Below, piece by piece: positions 60,246-64,000 of a DNA stretch of 64,000 nt. Position 1 is the first letter of the stretch. Each line of letters begins with the position of its first letter. The position numbers were made by a program, and so were the translations under genes. The notes under the pieces were generated by a model that was given only the letters and a program-made list of their open reading frames with translations, was not told the origin of the DNA and did not search any database. Source of the DNA: Maylandia zebra (Eukaryota; Chordata; Actinopteri; Cichliformes; Cichlidae); the NCBI RefSeq assembly GCF_041146795.1, contig NC_135168.1, forward strand, positions 38,084,370 to 38,148,369, given 5' to 3'.

Positions 60246-63200
60246 TCAGTCTTCGTCAGGAAGCGAGGGCAGGGGGATCAGACAGGAGACAGGGCGGATA
60301 TAGGTTTTATCCTGTACTAAGACCTCCACAGTTCTGATGTGGTCATCTGGGCTTTTCAGCAAGCGCGTCACTCTTCCTACAGGCCAAAGGGCACGTGGAA
60401 GGTGTGAATCCATAATCATGACAACAGAGTTCAATGTGAGATCTGGTTTTTCCTTCTGCCATTTGGGTCTTCTTTGGAGGGATGGTAGATAGTCTCTTAT
60501 GAAGTGTCGCCAGAAGTGATCTGCCAATATTTGTGCATGTCGCCATCGTCGTCGGCCTAGGAGGTCAGAATCAGAATAGGATACCAGGGGAAGTGATGAA
60601 TCATGTCGGCCCATAAGGAGAAGGTTTGGGGTTACGGGGTCAATGTCCGCAATGTCTGAGGATACATAGCCTAGGGGTTTTGAGTTAAGAATGCCTTCAA
60701 TCTCAATTAGGACTGTTCTTAAGACCTCTTCAGTGACCATCTGTGCACCAATGGTTCTCTTCAGAGCATTCTTCACAGAACGTATCTCCCTTTCCCAGGC
60801 TCCGCCGAAATGGGGTGCATGTGGGGGATTGAATTTGAAATGGATTCTTTTAGTCATTAGGACCGGCTGCAGAGTCGGAGCAAGGTTGTTAAAAGCTGCC
60901 CGTAGTTCCTTATCTCCTCCTTTGAAGTTAGTTCCTTGATCACATATAATTTCCAGGGGTGTTCCTCGTCGAGAAATGAATCGTTGGAGGGCCATGAGGA
61001 AGGAGTCTGTATCCATACTGTTTAGGAGGTCAAGATGTATACACCGAGTGGTGAGACATTTGAATATTATTCCCCACCTTTTCTCCGATCTGCGGCCTGT
61101 CTTGACCTTGTATGGTCCAAAGCAGTCTATTCCTGTGGAGTAGAAAGGTGGTTTGAATAACCTAAGACGAGCAGCAGGCAAGTCTGACATTTTTGGAATG
61201 ATGGGCTGTGCTCTCCATTTCTGATATGCGACGCAGCTATACCGATGCCTGCGTACGGCTTCCCTTCCTCTGAGAATCCAGAATTTCCGACGTAGTTCAG
61301 CAAAAAGTCTTTCTGAACCAGCATGATGCAGTTTGTCATCATAATTTTGTATGATCAGTTTGGTCACTGGATGAGCAGGATCAAGTACTATTGGGTGAAT
61401 GACATTCAATTCCAAGTCTGGGCTTTGCCGTAGTCGGCCTCCTACATGGATAAGTCCAGAATTCCTGCACAACACTGGTGACAAACACAATAGACGGCTG
61501 TCAGATGAGAGGGGTTTGTCTGACTGTAAACGGGCTAAATCTTCACCGAAACTGTCCAGTTGTGCCTGACGAAGGATTTCTTGTTCTGCTGTTTGATAAT
61601 CAGCTGCAGAAGGAATGTTACCCTTTTGGTTGGAGAGTGAATGAGCCGTGAAATCCAATAGCTCTTGATACGTTCTGAAGCTGGGTGTGTATGTATGGGA
61701 GGGTATACTGACAATACCAAAGAAGTAGGATTTCTTTAACTCAGTCTGATCATCATCAGGATGGAGATCTGTAACTGTGGGCCAGTTATTTGGAGGTTCA
61801 TGCAGAAACGAGGGACCCTCGGTCCACCTGTTTGAGCTAAGGAACTCTTTCAGGGATTTACCTCTCGTAACATCATCAGCAGGATTTGTGGCTGAATTGA
61901 TGTATCTCCAGTCTTGACTGTTTGTGAGGTTTTGAATTTCTGAGACTCTGGCTCCTACGAATACCTTGAAACGGCAGGAATCTGACTGAAGCCAGTGAAG
62001 TACAGTTGTCGAGTCAGACCAAAGGGTGGTAGTCCTGACTGGTAAGGTGAGTTCTGTTTGTATGAGCTCACAGAGGCGTGCGCCTAGTAGGGCTGCGCAT
62101 AGCTCCAGTCTGGGTATTGTTAAATTCCGTTTAGGAGCAACACGTGAGCGAGCTAACAAGAAACTCAGTTCCACGTGACCTTCAAGATCATCTGATCTCA
62201 AATATGCGACAGCACCATACGCTCGCTCCGAAGCATCACAGAAGATATGAATGTCTCGAACTGTGGTAGAAACATCCATTTCCTTAGAAGTATAGCAACG
62301 TGGGATGGCAATTTGTGGGAGATAACAAAGTTCTTCTTCCCAGGACTTCCATGCCTCTAAGAGGTCGTGTGGAAGGGAGGGGTCGTCCCAATCTCTCTCT
62401 TTTCTCCATAGCTCTTGCACCAAGGTTTTGGCGCGTGTTGTGAATGGGAGTAAGTAGCCTAATGGGTCATACAGACGAGCAAGTACTGCATAGATACGAC
62501 GCATTGTGGTGGGGTGTGAGGCTAGAGTTCTGTATTTATAGGCAAACAAATCAGTCTCACAATTCCACAATAATCCTAATGTGCGTTCAGGTGGGCCAGA
62601 TGGCTTGTCTTCAGTCAGGCAAAGTTCATTACTTGCCGTTCTTACCTCAGATGGTAGATGGCTAATCACAACAGGATTATTGCTGGCCCACTGGCGAAGG
62701 TCGAAGCCTCCTTCTGATAGATGGTTTCTTAATTTGTCTAGGAGTGTTCGAGCTAACTCTGCTGATGGAAAACTCTGCAAGCAGTTATCAACATAGAAAC
62801 ACTGCATTACTGAAGACTGCACATCTTTGTCAGATTGATATTCCTTCACATGTTTCTGCAGTGCATAGATTGCACAACAAGGGCTGCAGGTCGTACCAAA
62901 GGGGAGTACCTGCCACTCATACACTGAAGGGGGAGCTGCTTTGTTCATGTCACGCCACAGGAATCGGAGGAGTGGTTTATCAGGAGGCAGAAGACGGACT
63001 TGGTGAAACATGCCTTTGATGTCGCCACTTATTGCTACTGAATGTTGCCTAAAACGCAACAAAACACCAAGAAGTGTTGGGCCTAGGATTGGTCCTGGCA
63101 ATAGGTACTTATTGAGACACTGACCTTGAAATGTGAAAGAGCAGTCAAAGACTATGCGATCTTTATTGTTGTGACTTGTCATATGATGAGGGATATACCA

Positions 63201-63557
63201 GGTTTCTTTGCTATTGTGCATCTCCTCTGGGCTAAGTTTGACAATATAGCCTGCTTGCTCCAATTTCAAAATCTGATCCTTGTAAGACATGGCTTTGCCA
63301 GGATCTTTAGCTAACCGAGCCTCAGTGTTGCGGAGTCTAGACATGACTACATTTGGAGGGACATTCAAAGGAGGAAAGTTTGCCATCCGAAGAAGAGGAG
63401 TGGCGTAGCGATTAACACCATTGATCTCAACCCTTTTTGTGGCCTGTTCAAGGAGTTCCAGTGCCAGTTGATCTTGCTTTGATCGGATCACAGATTTCTC
63501 ACTGTATTCAGGTAAAGTGTCTAGTTGCCATAGCTTCAACATGATAACGCAGTACAT
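60246..63557 (-). CDS. BEL/Pao retrotransposon pol: reverse transcriptase, RNase H, integrase
   Basis: One uninterrupted 1,103-codon frame; the ATG shown is only the first in the open frame, not a natural start. Reverse transcriptase covers about residues 115-290 with the active-site box Y-V-D-N at 255-258, a form I believe is usual in fish BEL/Pao. RNase H follows about 435-560 (D441, E485, D514). The integrase zinc region is at about 744-778 and has C-V-A-Y where a second Cys is expected, probably a damaging change. The integrase core has D811, D873 and E922, and a C-terminal domain (about 985-1095) typical of Pao integrases ends the protein. The stop lies 45 bases before the 3' LTR. Protease and upstream parts continue in another frame to the right. 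Confidence 0.92.
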   Translation of the reverse strand: MYCVIMLKLWQLDTLPEYSEKSVIRSKQDQLALELLEQATKRVEINGVNRYATPLLRMANFPPLNVPPNVVMSRLRNTEARLAKDPGKAMSYKDQILKLEQAGYIVKLSPEEMHNSKETWYIPHHMTSHNNKDRIVFDCSFTFQGQCLNKYLLPGPILGPTLLGVLLRFRQHSVAISGDIKGMFHQVRLLPPDKPLLRFLWRDMNKAAPPSVYEWQVLPFGTTCSPCCAIYALQKHVKEYQSDKDVQSSVMQCFYVDNCLQSFPSAELARTLLDKLRNHLSEGGFDLRQWASNNPVVISHLPSEVRTASNELCLTEDKPSGPPERTLGLLWNCETDLFAYKYRTLASHPTTMRRIYAVLARLYDPLGYLLPFTTRAKTLVQELWRKERDWDDPSLPHDLLEAWKSWEEELCYLPQIAIPRCYTSKEMDVSTTVRDIHIFCDASERAYGAVAYLRSDDLEGHVELSFLLARSRVAPKRNLTIPRLELCAALLGARLCELIQTELTLPVRTTTLWSDSTTVLHWLQSDSCRFKVFVGARVSEIQNLTNSQDWRYINSATNPADDVTRGKSLKEFLSSNRWTEGPSFLHEPPNNWPTVTDLHPDDDQTELKKSYFFGIVSIPSHTYTPSFRTYQELLDFTAHSLSNQKGNIPSAADYQTAEQEILRQAQLDSFGEDLARLQSDKPLSSDSRLLCLSPVLCRNSGLIHVGGRLRQSPDLELNVIHPIVLDPAHPVTKLIIQNYDDKLHHAGSERLFAELRRKFWILRGREAVRRHRYSCVAYQKWRAQPIIPKMSDLPAARLRLFKPPFYSTGIDCFGPYKVKTGRRSEKRWGIIFKCLTTRCIHLDLLNSMDTDSFLMALQRFISRRGTPLEIICDQGTNFKGGDKELRAAFNNLAPTLQPVLMTKRIHFKFNPPHAPHFGGAWEREIRSVKNALKRTIGAQMVTEEVLRTVLIEIEGILNSKPLGYVSSDIADIDPVTPNLLLMGRHDSSLPLVSYSDSDLLGRRRWRHAQILADHFWRHFIRDYLPSLQRRPKWQKEKPDLTLNSVVMIMDSHLPRALWPVGRVTRLLKSPDDHIRTVEVLVQDKTYIRPVSCLIPLPSLPDED

Positions 63558-64000
63558 CTGCAGATGAACTGAGAGATGTGAACAAACACTGCACGTGCTC
63601 TGTACTGCTCTGGGGATGAAAATCTGTGATCGGGCCTTGAAGTGTCCATCCTAATTGGGTTTTAACTCCTGCAGGAGACCCATATGGTCCCTGTCTCAAT
63701 GGAGCAGTAGGCGTGATGAGGTGAGTATGATCTGAGCCTATGAGCAGGAGTGGCGCTGCTTTATTAATAATGGGTAATGGGATACCTTGAAGATGCTTGT
63801 ATCTCCGTTGGAGAGATGATACAGGGTAGGTGTGGTCTGAAAGTGCTAGGTGATTTGCAGTGAAGGCATTAGTAATTGTGTAGGTTTTCTCTGGGTGTGC
63901 GATGGGTGAGATTTTGAAACTTACGGAAGAACCATGAATAGTTTCAACTTCTTGACGGACCGTTCTAAGTGATAATCTCTCTGCTTCCCCAGTTAGGTTG
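63508..64000 (-). pseudogene. BEL/Pao pol, protease-region part in a shifted frame (partial)
   Basis: A frame open from the window edge (64000) to a stop at 63508 encodes a retropepsin-like/DUF1758-type region ending in the block G-P-Y-G-S, T-Q-L-G-W-T-L-Q-G-P and L-R-Y-H-V-E. The downstream reverse-transcriptase frame starts in a different register, so one indel lies within about 63,515-63,550. Pao elements usually carry one long gag-pol frame, so this looks like a disabling frameshift rather than programmed shifting. Gag and the primer-binding site lie outside the window. Confidence 0.8.

Larger units (their letters stand above)
59748..64000 (-). mobile_element. BEL/Pao LTR retrotransposon (3' 4.25 kb, continues off the right edge)
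   Basis: Combines the 3' LTR, polypurine tract, integrase, RNase H, reverse transcriptase and protease regions in the canonical Pao order. More than 1,100 codons without a stop indicate a young insertion. One frameshift near 63,530 and the integrase Cys-to-Tyr position suggest this copy is not autonomous. Confidence 0.9.

Noticed and set aside
1-64000. CRISPR arrays, operons, prophage, tRNA/rRNA genes or a novel defence-type system
   Set aside because: The window is a vertebrate nuclear locus; no spaced direct repeats, bacterial gene clusters or cloverleaf genes outside SINE heads were found.

Overview
This is an ordinary nuclear window from a teleost fish, probably a percomorph (cichlid-like). 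The evidence is intron-containing vertebrate genes with GT-AG junctions, abundant (CA)n and (GAAA)n microsatellites, fish-type SINE/RTE tails, a Tc1 relic and a BEL/Pao retrotransposon. Five host genes are recognisable. Their order and relative orientation match human 5q33: SLU7(+, 3' part only) - C1QTNF2(+) - CCNJL(+) - FABP6(-) - ADRA1B(-). Exon junctions below were read from splice consensus, reading-frame continuity and remembered family similarity; no alignment was run.

Layout. 1-1,376: last five coding exons of SLU7, with an unexplained coding-like antisense segment at 1-200. 3,600-6,282: C1QTNF2, a secreted collagen/C1q adipokine-type protein. 6,500-9,045: repeats (tailed SINE/RTE copy, a ~660-bp inverted-repeat element, two microsatellites). 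9,095-26,630: CCNJL, with a non-coding first exon, five coding exons, two large introns and a long 3'UTR. 26,640-30,468: gene-free. 30,469-31,190: compact four-exon FABP6. 33,220-44,000: two-exon ADRA1B with an 8.3-kb intron and an out-of-frame uORF overlapping its start. 44,100-56,450: gene desert with decayed repeats. 56,490-57,400: dead Tc1-like element. 59,748-64,000: 3' LTR and pol of a BEL/Pao element that runs off the right edge.

The host genes do not form a pathway; they are a conserved synteny block covering splicing, secreted signalling, cell cycle, bile-acid binding and adrenergic signalling. I found no operon, CRISPR array, rRNA/tRNA gene or new biological system. The items most worth a second look are the antisense exon-like segment at the left edge, the ADRA1B overlapping uORF, two long hairpins (2,725-2,762 and 58,061-58,110), a coding-like block at 59,436-59,720, and the almost intact BEL/Pao copy.
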